5,441 bases of DNA, from contig JABXKX010000464.1 of NCBI GenBank assembly GCA_013619035.1, forward strand, positions 1 to 5,441, given 5' to 3'. How positions within the stretch are numbered: the stretch's first letter is position 1; each line of letters opens with the position of its first letter. The position numbers and the translations under genes are program-made. The notes beneath the pieces were generated by a model. It searched no databases. It was not told where the DNA came from and saw only the letters and a program-made list of their open reading frames with translations. The DNA comes from Peptostreptococcaceae bacterium (GTDB lineage: Bacteria > Bacillota_A > Clostridia > Peptostreptococcales > Acidaminobacteraceae). Below, in pieces: positions 1-5,432 of this stretch.

Positions 1-428
1 ACATATCTTCTACTTTTTTATTAAAATCAATCTTTAATTTATATTTTTCACTTAACTTTCTTACTTTTTCTTCAGCCACTTTCAGATCTAAGAAGATACC
101 ATATTTCCTTGGCTCGTTTCCAAGTACAATATTTCTTACAGCATTAAATTTTTGAACAAGCTTAAAATGTTGATGCACCATTCCAATACCAAGATTATAA
201 GCTGTTTTAGGACTATCAATTGTAATTACTTTGTCACGTATTTTGATTACGCCACCATCAGCTTGATATAATCCAAACAATACACTCATTAATGTAGATT
301 TTCCTGCACCATTCTCTCCTAGAAGCGCGTGAATTTCTCCTGACTTGAGTGTAAAATTTACTTCATCATTAGCTTTGATTCCTGTAAAATGTTTGGATAC
401 ATTAAGCATTTCAATAATAAAAGACATA
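1..428 (-). CDS. Bmp/Nup-type nucleoside ABC transporter, ATP-binding protein (N-terminal part)
   Basis: This is the ATPase that would energise import of the solute bound by the upstream lipoprotein, acting at the cytoplasmic face of the membrane. The 142 codons in the window show a complete Walker A motif GENGAGKST (residues 37-45) and a Q-loop region MVHQHFKLV (Gln86). The MVHQHF form is typical of the double-domain ATPases of the nucleoside/simple-sugar class (NupA, NupO). Those proteins are about 500 residues with two ATPase domains, so roughly 70% of the gene, including the Walker B and signature motifs, lies beyond position 1; it is cut by the window edge, not broken. The start is the ATG at 428, preceded by a Shine-Dalgarno AAGGTGG about 5 bases upstream. 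The gap to the lipoprotein gene is 66 bp and holds a hairpin but no terminator, so the two are probably co-transcribed. Permease genes are expected further downstream (inference). A nucleoside substrate is inferred from the neighbours. Confidence 0.95.
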
Positions 429-451
429 TTAACCACCTTAGCTAAGTGCAA

Positions 452-475
452 GCGAAAAGGTATTAACCCTTTCGC
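452..475 (-). other. Intergenic mRNA hairpin between lipoprotein and ATPase genes
   Basis: In the transcript the arms GCGAAAGGG and CCTTTTCGC pair over 9 bp with one G-U wobble, closing a 6-base loop (TTAATA). No run of U follows, so it is not a typical rho-independent terminator. Its place just after the stop codon of a binding-protein gene and before the ATPase fits an RNA stability or processing element that keeps the binding-protein mRNA more abundant than the rest. This is common in ABC importer operons, but the role here is inferred. Confidence 0.55.
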
Positions 476-494
476 ACACAATTTTTATTGAGTT

Positions 495-1598
495 CTAGTA
501 TTGAACTTCACTTCCACTATAATTGTTTTCATTTAAGAAATTAGTTAAATCTTCAATAGTGTTTGGTACATTAATATTAGATTCTTCTAAATTCTTAGTA
601 GCTTCTTCAATCTTTGTTATTGCATCAGCAGATAAATTAGGATTGTTTTCAGGTAGTCCTACACCACCAGCTTTAACATCAAATACAACAACTTCTCCAC
701 CTTTGATATTTCCCTCAGCATAATCTTTAATTAGAGAGTAAACAACATTATCAACACGCTTCATTGCTGAAGTAAGAATAACAGAACTTCCATCATCCAT
801 TAAACCATGCTCGTATTGATCAACGTCAACTCCGATAATATAAACATCATCACCTTCTGTTTTTCTAGCTTTTGCTTCGTTGATAGCACCACCACCAACA
901 CCACCAGCTGCTGTAAAGATAATATCAATCCCTTTATCATACATACCTGCAGCTAAAGCTGTTCCACCTTGTACATTATCAAAACTACCTTCATAAATAT
1001 ATTCTGCAACATCAACATTTGTTTCATATGTATTATTAGCATATGCAACACCTGCTACAAATCCCCAACCAAACTTTTGAACGGGAGGTATTTCCATTCC
1101 ACCAATAAAACCAACTTTTCCAGTTTTATTTTCTACGGCTGCTGCAACACCTGCTAAGAATCCAGCTTCTTCTTCAGCAAATAATACTGCTGTAACATTT
1201 TCTTGAATTCCATCTACAACAGCATCAACTAAGATAAAATGAGTATCTGAATGAGTATTTTGAGCTTCAGTAATTGCTTCTGCAAACATAAATCCTGTAG
1301 TTACAACTAAACCATAATCACCATCAACTAGATTTGAAATACTGATTAGATAATCAGCAGTTGTTTTTGTATCTGGCTGTAAGTATTTCTTATCTAAATT
1401 AAGCTCTTCAGCTGCCTTTGTAATACCTTCCCATGCACCTTGATTAAATGACTTATCATCTATTGTACCTGAGTCTGTTACTAAACCAACTTTTTTCGTT
1501 TCTACTTTTTCATCAGTTCCATTATCAGCTGCATTCCCACAACCTACCATAGATACCATTAAACTTAATACTAAAACAATTATTAATAATTTTTTCAT
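495..1598 (-). CDS. Bmp family (PnrA-like) nucleoside-binding lipoprotein
   Basis: A 367-residue substrate-binding lipoprotein that would capture purine nucleosides outside the cell and deliver them to the ABC importer encoded downstream. Residues 1-19 form a signal peptide (MKK, then a hydrophobic run) ending in a lipobox-like MVGC with Cys20 as the lipid anchor, followed by a polar linker. The Bmp family signature is clear: VTDSGTIDDKSFNQGAWEG at 40-58, TTGFMF at 100-105, FIGGMEIPPVQKFGWGF at 164-180, AAGGVGGGAI at 230-239, GVDVDQ at 256-261 and SAMKRVD at 277-283. These regions line the nucleoside pocket in PnrA-type proteins. Length is normal for the family. The reading frame could start at a GTG at 1610, but that codon overlaps the Shine-Dalgarno GGAGGG (1603-1608), so the ATG at 1598 is chosen. 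It begins 16 bp after the preceding stop, which implies co-transcription. Purine nucleoside specificity is supported by the adjacent adenine deaminase; a related ligand cannot be excluded. Confidence 0.94.
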   Translation of the reverse strand: MKKLLIIVLVLSLMVSMVGCGNAADNGTDEKVETKKVGLVTDSGTIDDKSFNQGAWEGITKAAEELNLDKKYLQPDTKTTADYLISISNLVDGDYGLVVTTGFMFAEAITEAQNTHSDTHFILVDAVVDGIQENVTAVLFAEEEAGFLAGVAAAVENKTGKVGFIGGMEIPPVQKFGWGFVAGVAYANNTYETNVDVAEYIYEGSFDNVQGGTALAAGMYDKGIDIIFTAAGGVGGGAINEAKARKTEGDDVYIIGVDVDQYEHGLMDDGSSVILTSAMKRVDNVVYSLIKDYAEGNIKGGEVVVFDVKAGGVGLPENNPNLSADAITKIEEATKNLEESNINVPNTIEDLTNFLNENNYSGSEVQY

Positions 1599-1614
1599 GT
1601 TTCCCTCCACTATT

Positions 1615-2358
1615 CTATTTATTAGCTATCCAATTAATTGCATTTGCAAATAATTTATCATAACTTTCCCATGCAACAAATTCTGGTGATCCCCAATGTG
1701 GTGCTATATCACTTGCAAACGCAAATGTTCTACCTTTTCCATATTCCCAAGCAGCCATAAAAGTATGATTGCCACATGTTGCTAATATCTCTGCATCATC
1801 TTTACTTTCAAGTATATTAAACCCAAGGAAGTGTGGCCATTCGCCTGAAACACCATTTAAAATTTCATGTGAATGATTAGTGATTGTTGGAGTAATTCCT
1901 TCAGGAGCCTCAAATCGGTCATCAGTAGCCATCAATTTAACTGGTAATATTTCCTCGATTGCAGTACCTGCAAATTTTGCTTTTGCATCAATTCCTTGGA
2001 ATGAAAGATAACCACCCATCATTGCAAAACCACCACCATCTTCAACATATTCTTTGATTGCTGTTAAAACATTGTTAGTTTTTTTCCCACGCATAAATGT
2101 ATCATCATGTAGCAATAAAGTGTTGCTACCAATATCACTTAAGATTACTGCATCATACTTTGAAAGAGCTTCTTTTGTATTTGGAAAAGATTTTGATGCA
2201 ACATGACACGGCATATAATCTACATCAAAGCCACTTCTTTCTAATGATTTAATGAAGTTTGTTCCACCCTCTTCATAGTTAACAGTTGTAAATACATCAA
2301 ATCCCTTTTGATGTGTAGAGTGAATTACCCATGACTCACCTACAAATAAAACTTTCAT
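1615..2358 (-). CDS. GATase1-like protein of unknown function (PF07090/DUF1355 type)
   Basis: A 247-residue cytoplasmic protein with a class I glutamine amidotransferase/ThuA-like flavodoxin-type fold, inferred from its motifs. Visible motifs are the N-terminal strand MKVLFVGESW (1-10), DAVILSDIG (69-77), the glycine-rich turn DGGGFAMMGGYLSFQG (107-122), TNHSHEIL (160-167), and SDIAPHWGSPEF near the end (216-227). MMGGYLSF followed by GID, together with the closing APHWG, resembles the PF07090 family. Where true amidotransferases have a Cys nucleophile in a GxCxG elbow, this protein reads GGFAMMGGY, so glutaminase activity is unlikely. The start is the ATG at 2358, with a perfect AGGAGG (2365-2370) 6 bases upstream; an in-frame start 9 codons further upstream would overlap that site and is rejected. 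There is no signal peptide. It heads the transcription unit of the nucleoside importer and has its own upstream operator, so a role in handling an imported purine nucleoside or its sugar is possible, but no reaction can be assigned. Confidence 0.85.
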   Translation of the reverse strand: MKVLFVGESWVIHSTHQKGFDVFTTVNYEEGGTNFIKSLERSGFDVDYMPCHVASKSFPNTKEALSKYDAVILSDIGSNTLLLHDDTFMRGKKTNNVLTAIKEYVEDGGGFAMMGGYLSFQGIDAKAKFAGTAIEEILPVKLMATDDRFEAPEGITPTITNHSHEILNGVSGEWPHFLGFNILESKDDAEILATCGNHTFMAAWEYGKGRTFAFASDIAPHWGSPEFVAWESYDKLFANAINWIANK

Positions 2359-2378
2359 AATTAACCTCCTTATATACT

Positions 2379-2396
2379 TAAGCACATATATGCTTA
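2379..2396 (-). other. Small inverted repeat in the leader of the GATase1-like gene
   Basis: The minus strand reads TAAGCAT-ATAT-GTGCTTA: a 7-bp stem with one G-U wobble and a 4-base loop, about 8 bases upstream of the AGGAGG ribosome binding site at 2365-2370. It could be a leader hairpin or a protein-binding site. It is AT-rich and short, so chance is possible. It does not resemble the AAACGTTT operators. Confidence 0.3.
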
Positions 2397-2398
2397 TA
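2393..2398 (-). promoter_or_regulatory. Candidate -10 box for the GATase1-like/transporter unit
   Basis: TATAAG (5 of 6 bases matching TATAAT) lies 3 bases downstream of the 14-bp operator. A new promoter is expected here because a terminator closes adeC just upstream. No acceptable -35 hexamer is seen 16-19 bases upstream: that position falls on GAGCTG or its neighbours at the operator edge. Either the promoter is weak or activator-dependent, or this box is not the real one. Confidence 0.3.
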
Positions 2399-2401
2399 GT
2401 C

Positions 2402-2415
2402 AGTAAACGTTTACT
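2402..2415. promoter_or_regulatory. LacI-family operator upstream of the GATase1-like/transporter unit
   Basis: AGTAAACGTTTACT is a perfect 14-bp palindrome with a central CpG, the hallmark of LacI/GalR-family operators. It is the longest perfect copy of the box found four times in the window. It sits between the adeC terminator and the next gene, directly upstream of a possible -10 box, where a bound repressor would block initiation. The local LacI protein is the natural candidate; the box also resembles a CcpA cre site, differing from the ideal form at its outer bases. Confidence 0.8.
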
Positions 2416-2423
2416 CAGCTCCG

Positions 2424-2453
2424 AAAAAAAATAGAGTGTTTTACTACTCTATT
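2424..2453 (-). terminator. Rho-independent terminator overlapping the adeC stop codon
   Basis: In the transcript AATAGAGT pairs with ACTCTATT over 8 bp around an 8-base loop (AGTAAAAC), followed by a run of U ending at 2424 (8 T residues in the DNA including the stem end). The adeC stop TAG (2446-2444) is inside the element, immediately followed by a second stop TAA. The stem is AT-rich, so termination may be partial. It separates adeC from the transporter unit. Confidence 0.75.
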
Positions 2454-4198
2454 ATAATCGGAATAAATTCTTGCTTATTAACATCAACCAATCCTCTATC
2501 TGTTAACCTTACAAAAGGGATAACAGGTAATGAAAATGATGCAATTTGAATAATTGGACTTGGACTGTGAATTCCAAATTTCTCAACAGTTTCTTTGAAT
2601 TTTTTTACTTTTGGTGCTAACGTTTCAATTGATTCAGGAGATATCAAACCAGCGATTGGGAATTCAAGTATAGCTTCTACTTTTCCATCAAGAACACACA
2701 CCATTCCACCACCAGTTTCCTGCAGTTTATTCACAGCAAGCAACATATCATCATAATTTTTTCCAATTACAATTAAGTTATGTGAATCATGTGATAATGT
2801 ACTAGCAATAGCACCATGTTTTAATCCTAGATCTTTCATCAATCCAGTTGCTTTATTTCCATTTATACCATGTCTTTCAAATACAGATATAGTGAAAACA
2901 TCATCTCTACCACTTAAATCAACATATCCGTCTTTAGTCTCAAATTCTATTTCCTTCAATTTTGTTATAATGGGAACATCTTCTTGATAGCTAATTGTAT
3001 TTACTTTTACTTTATCTCTTTCAGTGTATATTTTGAAATCCTCAATGCTGACACCATTTATTAAATTCACAGAATTAATTGATTCAATTGGATATGTTTT
3101 GCTTATTAACTTAATCAATAATTTGCCTTGGTTTGCAACATGCTCACCAGCAATATATACATCTACTACATTAAATGATTCTAAATTATCAATTAAAACA
3201 ATATCAGCTCTTTTACCAGGAGATAAACTTCCAATATCATTTCTTCTTAACAAATTAGCAGCATTATATGTAGCTATTTTAATAGCTTCAATAGCCGGAA
3301 TACCCTCTTTTATTGCAGTTCGAATTACATGATCAACATGTCCTTCATTTAGTAAATCATCAGGTTCTCTATCATCAGTACAGAATGTTAGTGTCTCAGG
3401 ATAATTAAATTCTTTCATAACAGGCGCTAAAATTTTGATGTCTTTTACAATTGAGCTTTCTCTACACTCCACTGTCATACCTGCTCTTAACTTATATCTA
3501 GCCTCTTCAGCAAAACTTGTCTCATGACATGATTCAACACCTTGAGATAAATATGCTGAAAGTTTTCTTCCAACTAAAGATGGCGCATGACCTTGAATAA
3601 AAACGTTATTTTCTTTTGCGGCATTTAAAATGCCACTCATTCTTTCATTATTCGAAATTACACCAGGGTAGTCCATAACTTCACCAAGGCCTTCTACTCC
3701 ATCAAGTGCTAACAACTGCTCTACATCATCTTTATAGAATGCTGCACCTGCAGTTTCAAGACCATCTACTGCTGGTATACAAGATGGAGCCAACACATTA
3801 ACATTAAGAGGAGTTTCTTTGCCACTCTCTAAAATATATTCAACACCTTTAATACCGAATACATTTCCTATTTCATGTGGATCACAGGCAATTGTTGTAG
3901 TACCATGAGGTATAATTGCTTTTGCCATATTACTTACAGTCATCATTGTACTTTCTGTATGTATGTGAGTATCAATTAAACCTGGAATTGCGAATTTACC
4001 TTCTCCATTAACTTCAACTACACCTGCAAGTGGTGGATCATTAGGTTGATTTACGTGTCCAATAACACCATCAACAACACCTATTTCAGAACGATAAGTT
4101 TCCTTAGTAATTACATTAACAAAATTTATGTCTTTTATTACTAAGTCAAATTTTGTATCACCATTAATTGCAGAAAGAATTTTATTTTGATTTTTCAT
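2444..4198 (-). CDS. adeC: Adenine deaminase
   Basis: A cytoplasmic metal-dependent hydrolase that converts adenine to hypoxanthine and ammonia (EC 3.5.4.2), feeding adenine into the purine salvage pool and releasing nitrogen. At 584 residues it has the usual size of the AdeC family. The amidohydrolase features are all present: GLIDTHIHTEST (73-84, metal-binding His78 and His80), CDPHEIGNV (105-113), LGEVMD (171-176, Glu173), QGHAP (202-206, His204), CHETS (224-228, His225) and FCTDDREPDDL (272-282, Asp275). SLSPGKRADIVL (324-335) closes the barrel part, and the family-specific C-terminal domain carries the HDSHN and GGG motifs. The residues expected for catalysis appear intact. The start is the ATG at 4198 with Shine-Dalgarno AAAGGTG (4204-4210) 5 bases upstream. 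It lies 61 bp after the regulator gene, with a perfect operator palindrome between them, and ends in a terminator, so it may be a repressible unit of its own or be read through from the regulator promoter. Confidence 0.97.
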   Translation of the reverse strand: MKNQNKILSAINGDTKFDLVIKDINFVNVITKETYRSEIGVVDGVIGHVNQPNDPPLAGVVEVNGEGKFAIPGLIDTHIHTESTMMTVSNMAKAIIPHGTTTIACDPHEIGNVFGIKGVEYILESGKETPLNVNVLAPSCIPAVDGLETAGAAFYKDDVEQLLALDGVEGLGEVMDYPGVISNNERMSGILNAAKENNVFIQGHAPSLVGRKLSAYLSQGVESCHETSFAEEARYKLRAGMTVECRESSIVKDIKILAPVMKEFNYPETLTFCTDDREPDDLLNEGHVDHVIRTAIKEGIPAIEAIKIATYNAANLLRRNDIGSLSPGKRADIVLIDNLESFNVVDVYIAGEHVANQGKLLIKLISKTYPIESINSVNLINGVSIEDFKIYTERDKVKVNTISYQEDVPIITKLKEIEFETKDGYVDLSGRDDVFTISVFERHGINGNKATGLMKDLGLKHGAIASTLSHDSHNLIVIGKNYDDMLLAVNKLQETGGGMVCVLDGKVEAILEFPIAGLISPESIETLAPKVKKFKETVEKFGIHSPSPIIQIASFSLPVIPFVRLTDRGLVDVNKQEFIPIIIE

Positions 4199-4213
4199 CT
4201 TTTCACCTTTCGA

Positions 4214-4225
4214 GTAAACGTTTAC
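4214..4225. promoter_or_regulatory. LacI-family operator upstream of adeC
   Basis: GTAAACGTTTAC, a perfect 12-bp palindrome with central CpG, lies 16 bases upstream of the adeC start and only 3 bases before its Shine-Dalgarno site. Next to it (4222-4229) is an overlapping palindrome TTACGTAA, then a further AACGTT at 4228-4233, so the region may hold more than one binding register. Bound repressor would cover the adeC transcription start or act as a roadblock to read-through from the regulator gene. Confidence 0.8.
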
Positions 4226-4238
4226 GTAACGTTGAAAA

Positions 4239-4268
4239 TTAATAGATACCTTCCAATACCTATGTCAT
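4239..4268 (-). promoter_or_regulatory. Candidate adeC promoter
   Basis: On the minus strand ATGACA (4268-4263, 5 of 6 matches to TTGACA) is followed after 18 bases by TATTAA (4244-4239, 4 of 6 matches to TATAAT). The -35 box lies in the last codons of the regulator gene. Initiation would fall near 4232, placing the operator 4214-4225 at about +7 to +18, a position suited to repression. The hexamers are imperfect, so this is tentative. Confidence 0.42.
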
Positions 4269-5267
4269 TTTTTCTTTATATTTATCTGAACTATTTTTTA
4301 TCACCAGTTCTGGTTCTAGAACAACTACATTTTGGGTCCATTTATTATTTATTATATCGATAAGCATTTTTGCTGATGTTTTTCCTAACTCGTATGCTGG
4401 TTGGGATATACTTGTTAATCCAAATTGCCCTTCCAGTGATTTGTAAATATCATCAAATCCAACAATAGAAATATCTTTAGGAATTTGAAGTTCATTTTCA
4501 ATAGCCGCTTTATATGCCCCAATCGCATTAAAATCATTAATACAAAAAACTGCAGATACATCGTTATTATCCTTTAGTATTTTTTTCATATTTGAATAAC
4601 CAGACTCGGTCTTATACGATCCTTCATAAATATTGTTTAAATTTAATTCTAAACCAAATTCAATTAGAGCTTGTTTAAATCCTTCTATTCTATTTAAATT
4701 TGTAATACTATTCTTCGGTCCTGCTATACAAGCAATATTTATATGTCCTAAATCAATTAGGTGTTTGGTTGCTAAATAACCACCCATTTCATTATCAATA
4801 CAAACACAATTCGTATTTTCGGCAATTTCATCTAAGAATACAAAAGGTATATCACCTTCTGTTATCTGTTGTATATATTCAGGATCATTACCATTACTCG
4901 TAGTAATTATAATACCATCGACTCTTTTCCCTTTCAAAAAGGATATATAATTTTCTTCTTTTTCTACACTTCCATCTGTATTACATAACAATATAAAATA
5001 TCCATACTGGTTTGCAATATCCTCTATTCCTCTTACCATTTTAGGGAAAAAAGGGTTTGCAATATCTTGTATAACCAATCCAAGTGTATATGTTTTTTTT
5101 GTTACCATCCCTCGAGCAATCGTATTAGGTGAATAGTTTAATTCATCTATAATCTTTTGAACGTGTTTTCTTGTTTCTTCAGAATAACCTTCTGTTTTAT
5201 TATTAATGATCCTAGAGACTGTCGCAATTGATACATTTGCTTTTTTTGCTATTTCTTTTATTGTCAA
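4260..5267 (-). CDS. LacI/GalR-family transcriptional regulator
   Basis: A 335-residue DNA-binding regulator, probably the local repressor of the purine uptake and salvage genes. Residues 2-22 form the LacI helix-turn-helix (TIKEIAKKANVSIATVSRIIN), followed by the hinge helix region YSPNTIARGM (45-54) and a periplasmic-binding-protein-like effector domain (about 60-325) with NPFFPKMVRGIED (71-83), NLNRIEGF (190-197, Arg193), FCINDFNAIGAYKA (241-254), GFDD (270-273, Asp272) and SISQP (286-290). Arg193 and Asp272 occupy positions that contact sugar or nucleobase effectors in relatives such as RbsR and PurR. The residue that normally inserts into the central CpG, Leu54, is Met here. The start is taken as TTG at 5267: it gives the standard MTIKEIA N-terminus and has AGGTG (5276-5280) 8 bases upstream, whereas the in-frame GTG at 5276 overlaps that AGGTG. 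Four matching operator boxes in the window, one on its own promoter, suggest autoregulation. The effector is unknown; a purine, nucleoside or ribose is plausible. Confidence 0.93.
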   Translation of the reverse strand: MTIKEIAKKANVSIATVSRIINNKTEGYSEETRKHVQKIIDELNYSPNTIARGMVTKKTYTLGLVIQDIANPFFPKMVRGIEDIANQYGYFILLCNTDGSVEKEENYISFLKGKRVDGIIITTSNGNDPEYIQQITEGDIPFVFLDEIAENTNCVCIDNEMGGYLATKHLIDLGHINIACIAGPKNSITNLNRIEGFKQALIEFGLELNLNNIYEGSYKTESGYSNMKKILKDNNDVSAVFCINDFNAIGAYKAAIENELQIPKDISIVGFDDIYKSLEGQFGLTSISQPAYELGKTSAKMLIDIINNKWTQNVVVLEPELVIKNSSDKYKEKMT

Positions 5268-5275
5268 AATAATCA

Positions 5276-5280
5276 CACCT
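5276..5280 (-). promoter_or_regulatory. Ribosome binding site deciding the TTG start of the LacI gene
   Basis: AGGTG is the only Shine-Dalgarno-like sequence before the regulator. It overlaps the in-frame GTG at 5276, so that codon cannot use it, while the TTG at 5267 is spaced 8 bases away. A weak site with a TTG start predicts low translation, usual for a repressor. Confidence 0.6.
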
Positions 5281-5296
5281 AACTTAATTAGTTTTA

Positions 5297-5310
5297 CTAA
5301 AACGTTTACT
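5297..5310. promoter_or_regulatory. Imperfect LacI-family operator at the regulator transcription start
   Basis: The box reads CTAAAACGTTTACT: one perfect half (CGTTTACT) and one degenerate half, around the same central CpG (5303-5304). It begins about 5 bases after the -10 box and covers the expected +1, so a bound repressor would shut off its own gene. The mismatched half suggests weaker binding than at the adeC and transporter sites, as expected for an autoregulatory site. Confidence 0.65.
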
Positions 5311-5315
5311 TCTAA

Positions 5316-5344
5316 AGTATAATCGTCCTATTTAATTTTGTCAA
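5316..5344 (-). promoter_or_regulatory. Sigma-A-type promoter of the LacI gene
   Basis: TTGACA (5344-5339) and TATACT (5321-5316) are separated by exactly 17 bases: a consensus -35, ideal spacing and a 5-of-6 -10. Initiation is expected near 5309, about 42 bases before the TTG start. Because a match this good should be strong, tight repression through the overlapping operator makes sense. It could also supply read-through transcription into adeC. Confidence 0.85.
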
Positions 5345-5390
5345 TTACAGCTATGACGTTGATAAATCATAACTATTATAATTCATTATG

Positions 5391-5409
5391 CAATCACACA
5401 CCAATCACA
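5391..5409. repeat. Pair of 8-bp direct repeats next to the distal operator
   Basis: CAATCACA occurs at 5391-5398 and 5402-5409, an 11-bp period close to one turn of the helix, so both copies face the same side of the DNA. The core AATCACA recurs at 5272-5278 beside the regulator ribosome binding site. Tandem half-sites in phase can be activator sites, but two short copies may also be chance. Confidence 0.35.
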
Positions 5410-5412
5410 GAG

Positions 5413-5424
5413 AAAACGTTTACT
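5413..5424. promoter_or_regulatory. Distal imperfect LacI-family operator
   Basis: AAAACGTTTACT carries the same perfect half-site and central CpG (5417-5418) as the operator at 5297-5310, with a degenerate left half. The two centres are 114 bp apart, close to 11 helical turns, which would allow looping across the regulator promoter. It may instead control a promoter or gene beyond the window edge. Confidence 0.55.
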
Positions 5425-5426
5425 CA

Positions 5427-5432
5427 ATTATA
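5427..5432 (-). promoter_or_regulatory. Possible -10 box of a second, distal promoter
   Basis: The minus strand has a perfect TATAAT (5432-5427) directly before the distal operator, the same order as -10 box then operator at the regulator promoter. The matching -35 would lie near 5450-5455, outside the window, so this cannot be confirmed; AT-rich DNA often gives such hexamers by chance. Confidence 0.25.

Noticed and set aside
523..723. Short plus-strand open frame opposite the lipoprotein gene
   Set aside because: It is antisense to a clear Bmp family gene, has no family resemblance, and is a by-product of the low-GC coding strand.
969..1157. Plus-strand open frame rich in Cys, Ile and Asn
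   Set aside because: It is antisense to the lipoprotein gene; the odd composition reflects reverse reading of its codons.
1599..1610. GTG at 1610 as start of the lipoprotein
   Set aside because: It overlaps the GGAGGG ribosome binding site that serves the ATG at 1598, and it would put acidic Glu before the MKK signal peptide start.
3024..3332. 102-codon plus-strand open frame
   Set aside because: It lies wholly within adeC in antisense, without a recognisable protein family.
5375..5382. TATAAT hexamers on both strands as further promoters
   Set aside because: The best -35 partners are weak (ATGACG on plus, TTGGTG on minus, each at 18 bp), and such hexamers are frequent in AT-rich DNA.
2402..5424. 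CcpA cre sites as the identity of the AAACGTTTAC boxes
   Set aside because: They do resemble cre sites, but the outer bases differ from the ideal form and a LacI-family gene lies in the same cluster with a box on its own promoter. CcpA is kept as an alternative, not the main call.
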